This document shows, piece after piece, positions 1 to 5,667 of a stretch of 10,676 nucleotides of DNA (its first letter is position 1; every line of letters begins with the position of its first letter). The stretch is from Haloarcula sp. Its GTDB lineage: Archaea; Halobacteriota; Halobacteria; Halobacteriales; Haloarculaceae. The notes under the pieces are model-generated. The model searched no databases. It had not been told where the DNA came from and was given only the letters and a program-made list of their open reading frames with translations. A program made the position numbers and the translations under genes. The stretch covers positions 1 through 10,676 of the forward strand of contig JAQCNK010000017.1 of NCBI GenBank assembly GCA_028275075.1, written 5' to 3'.

Positions 1-161
1 TTTTCCGGATCACACTCCAGAACGAGCGTGTCCCAGCGTCGGTACTGTGTCCCGAGCTGGCGGGCGACGAGAACAGCCGAGTCCTCGCGTGCGGGCGACC
101 ACTCGCGCTCGGTCCACTGGCAGACGTACAGTTCGAACGCGAACTCGGAATCGGACGACAC
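1..161 (-). CDS. DUF5787-like haloarchaeal protein, N-terminal part (runs off left edge)
   Basis: Reading leftward from a GTG at 161-159, an open frame continues to the window edge, giving about 53 residues. It begins MSSDSEFAFELYV and continues with ARQLGTQYRRWDTLVLE. The SEFAFEL start followed by a VARQLG segment and a D-x-LVLE strand matches what I remember of the haloarchaeal DUF5787 family, whose function is unknown to me. The frame has no in-frame ATG near the start, so GTG is chosen because it places SEFAFEL right at the N-terminus, as in the family. The gene is divergent from the membrane protein gene at 274 and shares the 162-273 intergenic region with it. Seen: the open frame and motif. 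Recalled: the family. The gene is partial, so its length and C-terminus are unknown. Confidence 0.6.
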   Translation of the reverse strand, partial: MSSDSEFAFELYVCQWTEREWSPAREDSAVLVARQLGTQYRRWDTLVLECDPE

Positions 162-246
162 GGGAACTGGTTGGACAGTGGGGCACCTGAATGTGTCCGT
201 CGAACTCCCGGTCGCGTGCCGTGCGGTCGCTATTGGACGGAAAAAA

Positions 247-252
247 TTTATA
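247..252 (+). promoter_or_regulatory. TATA box (TTTATA) of the gene at 274
   Basis: TTTATA lies in an A/T tract (241-252) in otherwise GC-rich DNA. Its centre is about 25 bases before the ATG at 274, so the transcript would begin at or next to the start codon (leaderless), the common haloarchaeal layout. The tract is also AT-rich on the other strand (TATAAATTTTTT) and could serve the divergent DUF5787-like gene with a longer leader. Confidence 0.65.
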
Positions 253-273
253 CAAAGTACCAGCAGACGGAAT

Positions 274-693
274 ATGGTCAGGGAACTGATTGCAGCAGTC
301 GGACCGTCAGCGATTCCACTGCAAAACGACGCAGTCGGGGCCATTTTCGGGCTCGTCTTCTTCGCGCTGTACGCGCTCCTAATCGTCGCAGTCATCGCGG
401 GGATGTGGAAGATGTTCACGAAAGCCGGCGAGCCCGGCTGGGGCGCGATCATCCCGATATACAACGTCTACCTGCTGCTCAAAATCGCCGACCGCCCCGC
501 CTGGTGGCTGGTCCTGTTCATCATCCCAGTCCTCAATATCATCATCCAGGTCATCGTCAGCATCGATATCGCGAAGAACTTCGGCAAGGGCGTCGGCTAC
601 GGTATCGGGCTGGCGTTCTTGACGTTCATTTTCTACCCCCTACTGGGCTTCGGTGATGCGACGTACCAGGGCGGTAGCACGGGCGGGTTCTGA
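274..693 (+). CDS. Small integral membrane protein, DUF5684-like
   Basis: This is a 139-residue protein with three predicted membrane segments at about residues 21-46, 76-97 and 108-126. The signature between them (WKMFTKAGEPGWGAIIPIYN at about 45-64, then KIADRPAWW, then a SIDIAKNFGKG loop and LGFGDATY near the end) matches what I recall of the DUF5684 family of small archaeal and bacterial membrane proteins, sometimes mislabelled as signal peptidase. No catalytic residues are evident and the function is unknown. An upstream in-frame extension to position 28 is open, but its translation is low-complexity and Arg/Ser-rich, and it overlaps the DUF5787-like gene on the other strand. The ATG at 274 sits correctly behind the TTTATA box, so it is preferred. 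The gene stands alone and converges on the Nudix gene. Confidence 0.85.
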   Translation: MVRELIAAVGPSAIPLQNDAVGAIFGLVFFALYALLIVAVIAGMWKMFTKAGEPGWGAIIPIYNVYLLLKIADRPAWWLVLFIIPVLNIIIQVIVSIDIAKNFGKGVGYGIGLAFLTFIFYPLLGFGDATYQGGSTGGF

Positions 694-731
694 GCGGCCG
701 CAGGCGCTCACGCCCAGGCCCTGAACGGGCG
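691..731 (+). terminator. Candidate 3'-end hairpins after the membrane protein gene
   Basis: A perfect 6-base inverted repeat, TGAGCG / CGCTCA (691-696 and 705-710), starts on the stop codon. It is followed by a weaker one, CGCCC / GGGCG (711-715 and 727-731). They fall in the short gap between two convergent genes. No T-run follows, and haloarchaeal termination normally relies on U-tracts, so this may only be an RNA 3'-end structure. Confidence 0.3.
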
Positions 732-795
732 GGTGCCGGCTTCGAGTCGAAAACACATAGCCGTCGCTCGGACCGCCGGACTTGTTTCCCGAGGG

Positions 796-1236
796 TTACT
801 CTTCGCTGTCCTCGTCGTCTTCGCGTTCGTCGAGGAACTCGTGGGCCTGCTCCAGTATCTCGCGGGGGCCGTCCTGCGTGACGGTGTTGATCGCTTGCTC
901 GTAGTCGCGCCACTGCATGTCGCGATGCTCGGTCGACAGCTCTGCCGATGCTTCGAACGACTTCGCGACGAACAGATGCACCGTTTTGTGGATGGTGTTG
1001 CCGTTCGCCTCGAACACGTAGTCGTAGTCTTCGCGGAACCCGTCTAAGAGCCGGAAATCGCCGATTCCGGCCTCCTCTTTCACTTCGCGTATGGCGGTCT
1101 GCTGGAGTTCCTCCTCGCCCTCGACGCCGCCCTTGGGAAACTCCCAGTCCCCCGGGCGGCTCTTGAGCAAGAGGTACTCCCGCCGGCCACGCGTATCGCG
1201 AAAGAGGATGGCTCCCGCGCTCGTGGCCTCTATCAT
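796..1236 (-). CDS. Nudix hydrolase (diadenosine polyphosphate hydrolase-like)
   Basis: This 146-residue protein carries a complete Nudix box at residues 36-58: G36-x5-E42-x7-R50-E51-V52-x-E54-E55-x-G57-I58. The metal-binding glutamates of the REVKEE core are all present. The preceding segment SRPGDWEFPKG and the start SAGAILFR are typical of the Ap4A hydrolase/MutT-like branch, which cleaves nucleoside diphosphates linked to another group X, often dinucleoside tetraphosphates. Substrate cannot be read from sequence alone. A very acidic tail (DEREDDEDSEE) fits a haloarchaeal cytosolic enzyme. The ATG at 1236 lies about 26 bases after a TTAAGTA element on the minus strand, which supports leaderless expression. 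It is single-gene and convergent with the membrane protein gene. Confidence 0.92.
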   Translation of the reverse strand: MIEATSAGAILFRDTRGRREYLLLKSRPGDWEFPKGGVEGEEELQQTAIREVKEEAGIGDFRLLDGFREDYDYVFEANGNTIHKTVHLFVAKSFEASAELSTEHRDMQWRDYEQAINTVTQDGPREILEQAHEFLDEREDDEDSEE

Positions 1237-1258
1237 TGCTCAGTCATACATTACGAGT

Positions 1259-1266
1259 ACTTAAGA
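1259..1266 (-). promoter_or_regulatory. TATA-like box of the Nudix gene
   Basis: On the minus strand this reads CTTAAGTA, about 26 bases upstream of the ATG at 1236. That is the correct place for a haloarchaeal BoxA with transcription starting at or near the start codon. No Shine-Dalgarno sequence is seen. Confidence 0.5.
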
Positions 1267-1408
1267 GAATATCGGAGACGAGCGCCGCGAGCGAGTGGTC
1301 CCATAGCGCCCCGAATCACGTCGATACGGCGGGAAGCACCCGCCCGCAACTCCGCTGTTACACTGTCGGCTGTACGTCTGTGAACATATGTACCACTCCG
1401 GGATGGCA

Positions 1409-1459
1409 ACTGCCGTCAGACCACCGTGCCGAAAGGCTGGGCTTTTGGTAGTCGGCAGT
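1409..1459. repeat. Nested inverted repeat spanning the promoter of the uS10-like gene
   Basis: The outer arms ACTGCCG (1409-1415) and CGGCAGT (1453-1459) are perfect complements. Inside them CCGAAAG (1429-1435) and CTTTTGG (1442-1448) form an inner repeat with one mismatch. The inner right arm coincides with the likely BoxA (about 28 bases before the ATG at 1473). The structure lies upstream of the expected leaderless start, so an operator is more likely than an RNA element. The rest of 1237-1472 shows no convincing gene. Confidence 0.35.
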
Positions 1460-1472
1460 CATCTTACTTCCA

Positions 1473-1802
1473 ATGCCGTACGTCACGACGCTGATCCTTA
1501 CGAGTGGGGACCGCCACCGCCTCGACGATGTCGTGGCGGAGATTAAAAGCCGGGCCGAGCGGAAAGGTGTGGAACTGAAAGGCCCGCGACCGAAACAACC
1601 CCGGAACCTCAGGGTCCCACAGTCGAAGACACTGGGGCCTGACGGTGGGCGATTCGACCCGTGGAGCTACACCGTCTACGAGCGAACCATTGACATCGTC
1701 GGCTACGAGACGTTCGCCCGCGAGGTGACCGCCGAGGCGTTCCCGCCCGAAGTCCATGTTGAAGTCGATGTCGAACAGCAGACGCCACCCGGGAGCGGGT
1801 GA
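1473..1802 (+). CDS. uS10-like protein (paralogue of ribosomal protein S10)
   Basis: This is a 109-residue protein of the uS10/mL48 fold. The features of S10 appear in order: a first strand TLILTSGDRHRLDDVVAEI (residues 6-24), the turn KGVELKGPRPKQPR (31-44), the loop RVPQSKTLGPDG, and the strand YTVYERTIDIVG (66-77). The genuine archaeal S10 normally ends close to the IDI-x strand and sits beside the EF-1alpha gene. Here the gene is elsewhere and has a 30-residue acidic tail (EVHVEVDVEQQ), so I read it as the haloarchaeal S10 paralogue rather than the ribosomal copy. Its role, whether ribosome-associated or not, is unknown to me. The start follows a CTTTTGG box by about 28 bases. The next gene begins 27 bases downstream and may be co-transcribed. 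Confidence 0.82.
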   Translation: MPYVTTLILTSGDRHRLDDVVAEIKSRAERKGVELKGPRPKQPRNLRVPQSKTLGPDGGRFDPWSYTVYERTIDIVGYETFAREVTAEAFPPEVHVEVDVEQQTPPGSG

Positions 1803-1808
1803 TAAGTT
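1799..1808 (+). promoter_or_regulatory. Possible TATA-like element before abgA-like gene
   Basis: GTGATAAGTT overlaps the stop codon of the uS10-like gene and lies about 26 bases before the ATG at 1830. The spacing suits a leaderless promoter, but the match to BoxA is weak, so read-through from the upstream gene is equally possible. Confidence 0.3.
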
Positions 1809-1829
1809 CTTTCGCCCCGTCGCCCCGGT

Positions 1830-3095
1830 ATGGACCAGCAGCGACATGCCCGGCTCACGACCCTGCGCCGGGAACTGCATCGTCACCCGGAGCCGGCGTG
1901 GTGTGAGTACTGGACGACGAGTCGTATCGTCGACGAGATAGAACGCATTGGCGTCGATGAACTGCTGCTCGGCCCCGAACTGCTGGCGGCCGACGCGCGG
2001 ATGGCAGTGCCCGACGAAGCGACCCGTGACAAGTGGCACGGTCGCGCCCGGGAAGCGGGCGCTCGCGAAGACGTGCTGGAACAGTGCGAGGGTGGGTTTA
2101 CTGGTGCACTCGCGACCGTCGAGCGAGGTGATGGCCCGACGGTCGCAGTCCGGGTCGACATCGACGCGCTACCGATTAGCGAGGCGGGCGAGGAGGCCCA
2201 CCAACCAGCCAAGGAGGGGTTTCGCTCTTGCAGCGACGGCTACATGCACGCTTGTGGCCACGACGCCCACGCGGCCATCGGTGTCGGTGTCCTCGAAGCG
2301 GTCATCGAAAGCGACTTTACCGGGACGTTGCGCGTGCTCTTTCAGCCGGCCGAGGAGGTCATCGGCGGCGGGAGCGCGGTCGCCGCGGCCGGCGTACTAG
2401 ACGATGTAGACCATTTGCTCGCAGTCCACGTTGGTCTCGATCACCCGACGGGAGAGGTGGTCGCCGGGGTGAACGGATTCCTCGCGGTACAGCAGTTCGA
2501 AGCTGACTTTGTGGGCGAGTCGGCCCACGCGGGCGGTCACCCGGCAGCGGGGCGGGACGCGGTCCAAGCGCTCGCCACGGCAGTCCAGAACCTCCACGCT
2601 ATCCGGCGCCACGAGGACGGCGCAACCCGCGTCAACGCGGGCATCGTCTCCGGAGGGACCGCGACGAACATCGTCCCCGAGCACGCGGCCATCGAAGGCG
2701 AGGTCCGCGGGGAGACAACCGAGCTCATGGCGTACATGAGCGACCGGGCCGATTCGGTGATCGAACACGCCGCCCGGATGCATGGCTGCGAGTCGGAGAT
2801 GTCGACCGTCGCCGAGGCGCCCAGCGCCGAGAGCGACGCGGCGCTGGCCGATGTCGTGTATGCGGTAGCCGAGTGCGTTGACGGCGTCGACAGCGTCCTG
2901 CACAGCGCGCCGCTGGGGGGTAGCGAGGACGCGACGTATCTGATGGACCGGGTACAAGAGCGGGGCGGACAGGCCAGTTACGTTGGCATCGGTACCGACC
3001 ACCCCGGGGGCCACCACACACCGACATTCGACGTAGACGAACGGTCGCTGGCCATCGGAGTAAACGTGGTAGCGGGCGCTATTGACCGGCTGTAG
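1830..3095 (+). CDS. M20D amidohydrolase, AbgA-like (p-aminobenzoyl-glutamate hydrolase type)
   Basis: This is a 421-residue zinc-type peptidase/amidohydrolase. M20 motifs are complete: RVDIDALP (108-115), MHACGHD with C142 and H144 as metal ligands (139-145), FQPAEE with catalytic E175 and ligand E176 (171-176), AVH with H200, SAHAG in the lid domain (231-235), and GHHTPTFDVDE with the last histidine (394-404). It follows E. coli AbgA closely beyond these motifs. The extra N-terminal block with RM-x-x-PDE (58-63) and EGGFTG (87-92), and the late GSEDAT (364-369), are shared with AbgA and absent from ordinary IAA-amino acid hydrolases. AbgA with AbgB releases p-aminobenzoate and glutamate from the folate breakdown product; no abgB is next to it here. 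A different acyl-amino acid substrate remains possible. The protein is cytosolic with no signal peptide. Confidence 0.85.
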   Translation: MDQQRHARLTTLRRELHRHPEPAWCEYWTTSRIVDEIERIGVDELLLGPELLAADARMAVPDEATRDKWHGRAREAGAREDVLEQCEGGFTGALATVERGDGPTVAVRVDIDALPISEAGEEAHQPAKEGFRSCSDGYMHACGHDAHAAIGVGVLEAVIESDFTGTLRVLFQPAEEVIGGGSAVAAAGVLDDVDHLLAVHVGLDHPTGEVVAGVNGFLAVQQFEADFVGESAHAGGHPAAGRDAVQALATAVQNLHAIRRHEDGATRVNAGIVSGGTATNIVPEHAAIEGEVRGETTELMAYMSDRADSVIEHAARMHGCESEMSTVAEAPSAESDAALADVVYAVAECVDGVDSVLHSAPLGGSEDATYLMDRVQERGGQASYVGIGTDHPGGHHTPTFDVDERSLAIGVNVVAGAIDRL

Positions 3096-3119
3096 GGAGC
3101 CTGTCCATTAGCGACTCGG

Positions 3120-3491
3120 TCACTCCTCAACAGGGAAGGTCTCGTGCAGCACGTCGTGGGCCTCACCGAGCCCGTCGAGCACATCCGCACCCTGTGCCGT
3201 GATTCGACCCACAGCGCGTTCGGCGTCCCGTACGGCGACAAGACGGCCGCGCATGTAGTCGTATTCGGGATTGTCCGAGTCGGTGCGGGCGATTTCTTCC
3301 TCTAGGTCGACGAGCGCGGCGTCGAGGTGGCGTTCGATAGCCGCCAACGTCGTCGCGTTCGCGAGCGCCTCGATAGGGCCCTCCATATGGCCCTCCAGCT
3401 CCGATTTCGCGTGCTGGCGCGCGTGGTCATCTTCGGTGCCGAGAACGTTCATGAGGCCGAGTCGGAGGGCCTCGATTTCGTAGCAGCTCAT
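3120..3491 (-). CDS. DUF3209-like protein at the end of the cobalamin operon
   Basis: This 123-residue acidic protein begins MSCYEIEALRLGLMNVLG and is probably all-helical. I recall this start as typical of DUF3209, a small family found beside cbiX in haloarchaea; function is unknown. Visible features are a conserved-looking Cys3 and a histidine-bearing helix (H23, H27, H35), which could bind metal, but that is only inference. It begins 25 bases after the cbiX stop on the same strand and is the last gene of the run. It has no clear Shine-Dalgarno site. Its 3' end converges with the AbgA-like gene, leaving a 24-base gap. Its position suggests a link to cobalt handling or to CbiX. Confidence 0.75.
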   Translation of the reverse strand: MSCYEIEALRLGLMNVLGTEDDHARQHAKSELEGHMEGPIEALANATTLAAIERHLDAALVDLEEEIARTDSDNPEYDYMRGRLVAVRDAERAVGRITAQGADVLDGLGEAHDVLHETFPVEE

Positions 3492-3516
3492 CTCTGTTGT
3501 GGTAGCATACAGTCGC

Positions 3517-4740
3517 TTACAGTGTCTGATCGACTAGTTCGCTCACGATGCGGTCTCGGTCCAGATGGTCGGCCACGATACCGTCGGCGTCGTCCTCGTC
3601 CACGCCCCCGTACCAGACGCCGTCGGGATAGACTGCGACCATCGGCCCCTCGCCACAACGGCCCAGACAGGACGACCGCGTGATGCGGGCGTCACAGTGG
3701 TCGCTGTCGCGGGCGGCCTGTCGCAGTCGTTCCAGCACGGCGGGCGCGCCGTCGGCGGCACACGTCTGGTTCGTACAGACGGCGACGTGTTTCTCGGGGG
3801 CATCGTGGACGTGGGGGTCGTCGTCGACGTTGTCGCGGTCGTCGTGTTCGGCCTGGTGTGTTAGCGCCCGGAGCATCGCGCGGGCGCCACCGGTGTCGTC
3901 TTCGTAGCCGTCGAGTTCGACCTTGTACTTGCACGTGTCACACGACATCTCGACGCTGCCCGTACGGGCCTCCTGCCAACGGTCTCCCAGTACGTCGAGC
4001 AGCCTGTGGTCGGTCCCCAGCGGCTCCCCGAAGCCGGCGTCGACGTAGGGGTACTCCGCGTCGAACTCACGGGCCCCGTCTTTGATGCGGCCGGTCAAAA
4101 CGCCGTCACCAAGCATGTACGGCAAGACCACGACGGCGTCCGGACGGGTCTTGGCCACGTCGTGGAGCGTCTCATCGAGCAACGGTTCGGTGACACCGAT
4201 AAACGACGCCTCTGCTCGCTGGAACTCGCGGCCTTCGTACAACAACCGGGCAAGTTTGTGGACGTCGGCGTTAGCGTCGGGGTCCGACGACCCACGCGCA
4301 CAGACGACCACAGCCACGTCGTCGTCCGCGCGGTCGACGCCGATTTCGGCCTCGACTGTGGCAGCGCGGTCGTCCAGCAACGAGAGCAGCGCCGGGTGGA
4401 CACCCAGATGTGCACCGTTGTTGATCGTGAGGGTGGGGTGACGCTCGCGGGCCTGGGTAACCGCCAGCGGCACGTCGTTTTTGACGTGGCTGGCCGCAAA
4501 CAGCGAGAGGTGTACTACTGTCACCTGCGAGACCGTCCCCGCCAACCCCGCAATCGCGTCGTCGATGGCCGGCGCTGCCAACTCAAGGAAAGCGGCGTCA
4601 ACCGGGATCCCGAGTCGCCGCTCCAAATCGGCAGCCAACGTTCGGACCTGTTCGTTTGATTTCTCACGCCGAGAGCCGTGGCCCGCCAGCAGGATCGCTT
4701 CGTCGTCCAATCCTTCGGGGGCAGTGGTGGCTTCGCTCAT
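3517..4740 (-). CDS. cbiX: CbiX: sirohydrochlorin cobaltochelatase fused to a [2Fe-2S] domain
   Basis: This is a 407-residue long-form CbiX, which inserts Co2+ into sirohydrochlorin to start the cobalt-early route. The first chelatase domain (about 14-125) has LLAGHGSRR with catalytic H21 and the second histidine in FAASHVKND (H85). The second repeat (about 142-255) carries VVVCARGSSDPDAN, where the catalytic His position is Arg, as in other two-domain CbiX proteins. A short SCDTCKYK segment (C267, C270) follows. A His/Asp-rich linker (HVHDAPEKH, about 310-318) then leads to a thioredoxin-like [2Fe-2S] domain with ligands C322, C327, C358 and C362. The ATG at 4740 is chosen because ATGA overlaps the stop of the upstream gene. 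An upstream extension to 4824 is open but lies within that gene. Roles for the cluster and CxxC are inference: redox control, or cobalt binding. Confidence 0.93.
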   Translation of the reverse strand: MSEATTAPEGLDDEAILLAGHGSRREKSNEQVRTLAADLERRLGIPVDAAFLELAAPAIDDAIAGLAGTVSQVTVVHLSLFAASHVKNDVPLAVTQARERHPTLTINNGAHLGVHPALLSLLDDRAATVEAEIGVDRADDDVAVVVCARGSSDPDANADVHKLARLLYEGREFQRAEASFIGVTEPLLDETLHDVAKTRPDAVVVLPYMLGDGVLTGRIKDGAREFDAEYPYVDAGFGEPLGTDHRLLDVLGDRWQEARTGSVEMSCDTCKYKVELDGYEDDTGGARAMLRALTHQAEHDDRDNVDDDPHVHDAPEKHVAVCTNQTCAADGAPAVLERLRQAARDSDHCDARITRSSCLGRCGEGPMVAVYPDGVWYGGVDEDDADGIVADHLDRDRIVSELVDQTL

Positions 4741-5408
4741 CGGACCTGGGCGATGCTCTTGCGGAGTTTGCGCCGGCGGCTCGGCGCGAACAGTCCGCTC
4801 GATTCGCTCCCCTCGTAGAGCCATTCGCCGACGGCTGGGACGGCGTCGTCGTCGACCCCGAACCAGTAGCCCGAGGATGTCTCACTGGGATCACCGTAGG
4901 GTGCCGCGACTGGGATATCGTCGAGTAGCGACTGTACCGTCCGCAGGAGGCCCTCGCTTTCGTGGACAAACGAGAGGCCGACCGCGTCGTCCGACGCACC
5001 GTCGCCCGATTTGAAACAGATGGTCCCACAGCCCTCCACGAGCCCGCGGAGCAACTGCCGGTCGTAGTCGGCCAGCGGGTCCAAGCGGTAGCCACCGGAC
5101 TCCCCCTCGAAGGGCAGCCCAAGCGCGCCACTGGCCCGCTCGGCCAACGGCCCGACGACCTGGACCGTGTACTCCTCTTCCTGGCGCGTTATCGACGTAT
5201 CGTGAGCGTACGGGCGCTCGACAATGCGCTGGTCTGTCCGCTCGGCACCGGCGATACTACCGAGCCGACGGGCGGCTATCTCGTCGTTGGTCCGGACCGT
5301 GACACAAGCCGCTTTACAGTCACCGTCCCCGGCGACTCGGCCCCAGAAATAGGCCGTTTCGGGGTGGGCTGCCAGCATATCCCCGGGCGGGCCGGTTTCG
5401 ATACTCAC
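4737..5408 (-). CDS. Operon-embedded protein with two LAGLIDADG-like motifs, function unknown
   Basis: This 223-residue protein does not match any corrin enzyme I know. It shows an internal twofold pattern: FWGRVAGDG (21-29) and LRGLVEGCG (120-128), about 99 residues apart. Each resembles the LAGLIDADG helix that ends in the catalytic acid and Gly. The C-terminal part (EWLYEGSE then FAPSRRRKL, about 195-215) also looks like the end of a LAGLIDADG domain. In the first motif the catalytic position is Asp28; in the second it is Cys127. With C31, C35 and C131, four cysteines gather around the two motif ends. The GTG start is fixed by a strong GGAGG site 7 bases upstream and a GTGA overlap with the ferredoxin stop; its own stop overlaps the cbiX ATG. 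I infer a domesticated, probably nuclease-dead protein serving the cobalamin operon. Confidence 0.85.
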   Translation of the reverse strand: MSIETGPPGDMLAAHPETAYFWGRVAGDGDCKAACVTVRTNDEIAARRLGSIAGAERTDQRIVERPYAHDTSITRQEEEYTVQVVGPLAERASGALGLPFEGESGGYRLDPLADYDRQLLRGLVEGCGTICFKSGDGASDDAVGLSFVHESEGLLRTVQSLLDDIPVAAPYGDPSETSSGYWFGVDDDAVPAVGEWLYEGSESSGLFAPSRRRKLRKSIAQVR

Positions 5409-5665
5409 TGTTTGGCCTCCCCGAGCGACTGCGATTGCGGGGCATCCGGCTCGGCGTTCTCGACGGTGATGGCGTCCAGCGGGCAGGCAGTGGCGGCCTG
5501 CTCGGCCGACTCGCGTCTGTCGTCGTCGAACGTTGCCGCGATTGCTTGGTCGTCATCTGTCTCGATGGCTGCCAGTCCGTCCGAAGCCTCCACGAACCGG
5601 TCGTCCCTGACCAGACAGGCGAAGACGCCGTCACAGGCCTCGCGGTCGATAGTTATCCGGTACAT
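5405..5665 (-). CDS. Small ferredoxin with three cysteine ligands
   Basis: This is an 86-residue ferredoxin of the single-cluster type. It has C11-x2-V14-x2-C17 near the N-terminus and C61-P62 in a TACPLDAI segment. The fourth ligand of a [4Fe-4S] cluster is replaced by Val14, so a [3Fe-4S] cluster is most likely. The MYRITIDREACDG start and the CPLDAI segment are typical of this fold. The rest is very acidic (ETDDDQ, FDDDRRES), and the last 20 residues are a tail with no evident fold. The gene begins 2 bases after the cbiH stop and overlaps the next start by GTGA, so it is firmly in the operon. I infer that it passes electrons to a step of corrin synthesis, such as the reduction needed around ring contraction, where B. 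megaterium CbiH60 uses a fused Fe-S domain. Confidence 0.88.
   Translation of the reverse strand: MYRITIDREACDGVFACLVRDDRFVEASDGLAAIETDDDQAIAATFDDDRRESAEQAATACPLDAITVENAEPDAPQSQSLGEAKQ
5416..5420 (-). promoter_or_regulatory. Shine-Dalgarno site (GGAGG) fixing the GTG start at 5408
   Basis: On the minus strand GGGGAGGCC stands 7 bases before the GTG at 5408, inside the last codons of the ferredoxin gene. It supports this GTG as the start of the LAGLIDADG-like protein. Confidence 0.7.
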
Positions 5666-5667
5666 TG

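Noticed and set aside
10..255. An 81-codon minus-strand frame at the left edge
   Set aside because: Its product is very Arg-rich, unlike acidic haloarchaeal proteins. The frame read from the GTG at 161 gives the recognisable DUF5787-like sequence instead.
28..273. N-terminal extension of the membrane protein to position 28
   Set aside because: The added residues are Arg/Ser-rich and overlap the DUF5787-like gene. The TTTATA box at 247-252 would lie inside the gene, whereas it fits the ATG at 274.
1236..1451. A 71-codon plus-strand frame between the Nudix and uS10-like genes
   Set aside because: The composition is not haloarchaeal (neutral, Ser/Thr/Cys-rich), there is no promoter at the right distance, and it runs into the uS10-like promoter repeat.
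2397..3017. A 206-codon minus-strand frame inside the AbgA-like gene
   Set aside because: It is antisense to the M20 catalytic region, which is clearly coding on the plus strand.
4006..4659. A 217-codon plus-strand frame inside cbiX
   Set aside because: It is a shadow of the real gene in another frame with no recognisable domain.
4741..4824. Longer cbiX start at 4824
   Set aside because: It would add 28 residues with no family match and overlap the upstream gene by 88 bases. The ATG at 4740 gives the usual 4-base ATGA overlap and the normal start of CbiX.
4737..5408. An active homing endonuclease, intein or intron
   Set aside because: The gene overlaps its neighbours by exact 4-base start/stop overlaps, interrupts no gene and lacks splice-junction residues. 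One catalytic acid of the LAGLIDADG-like pair is missing.
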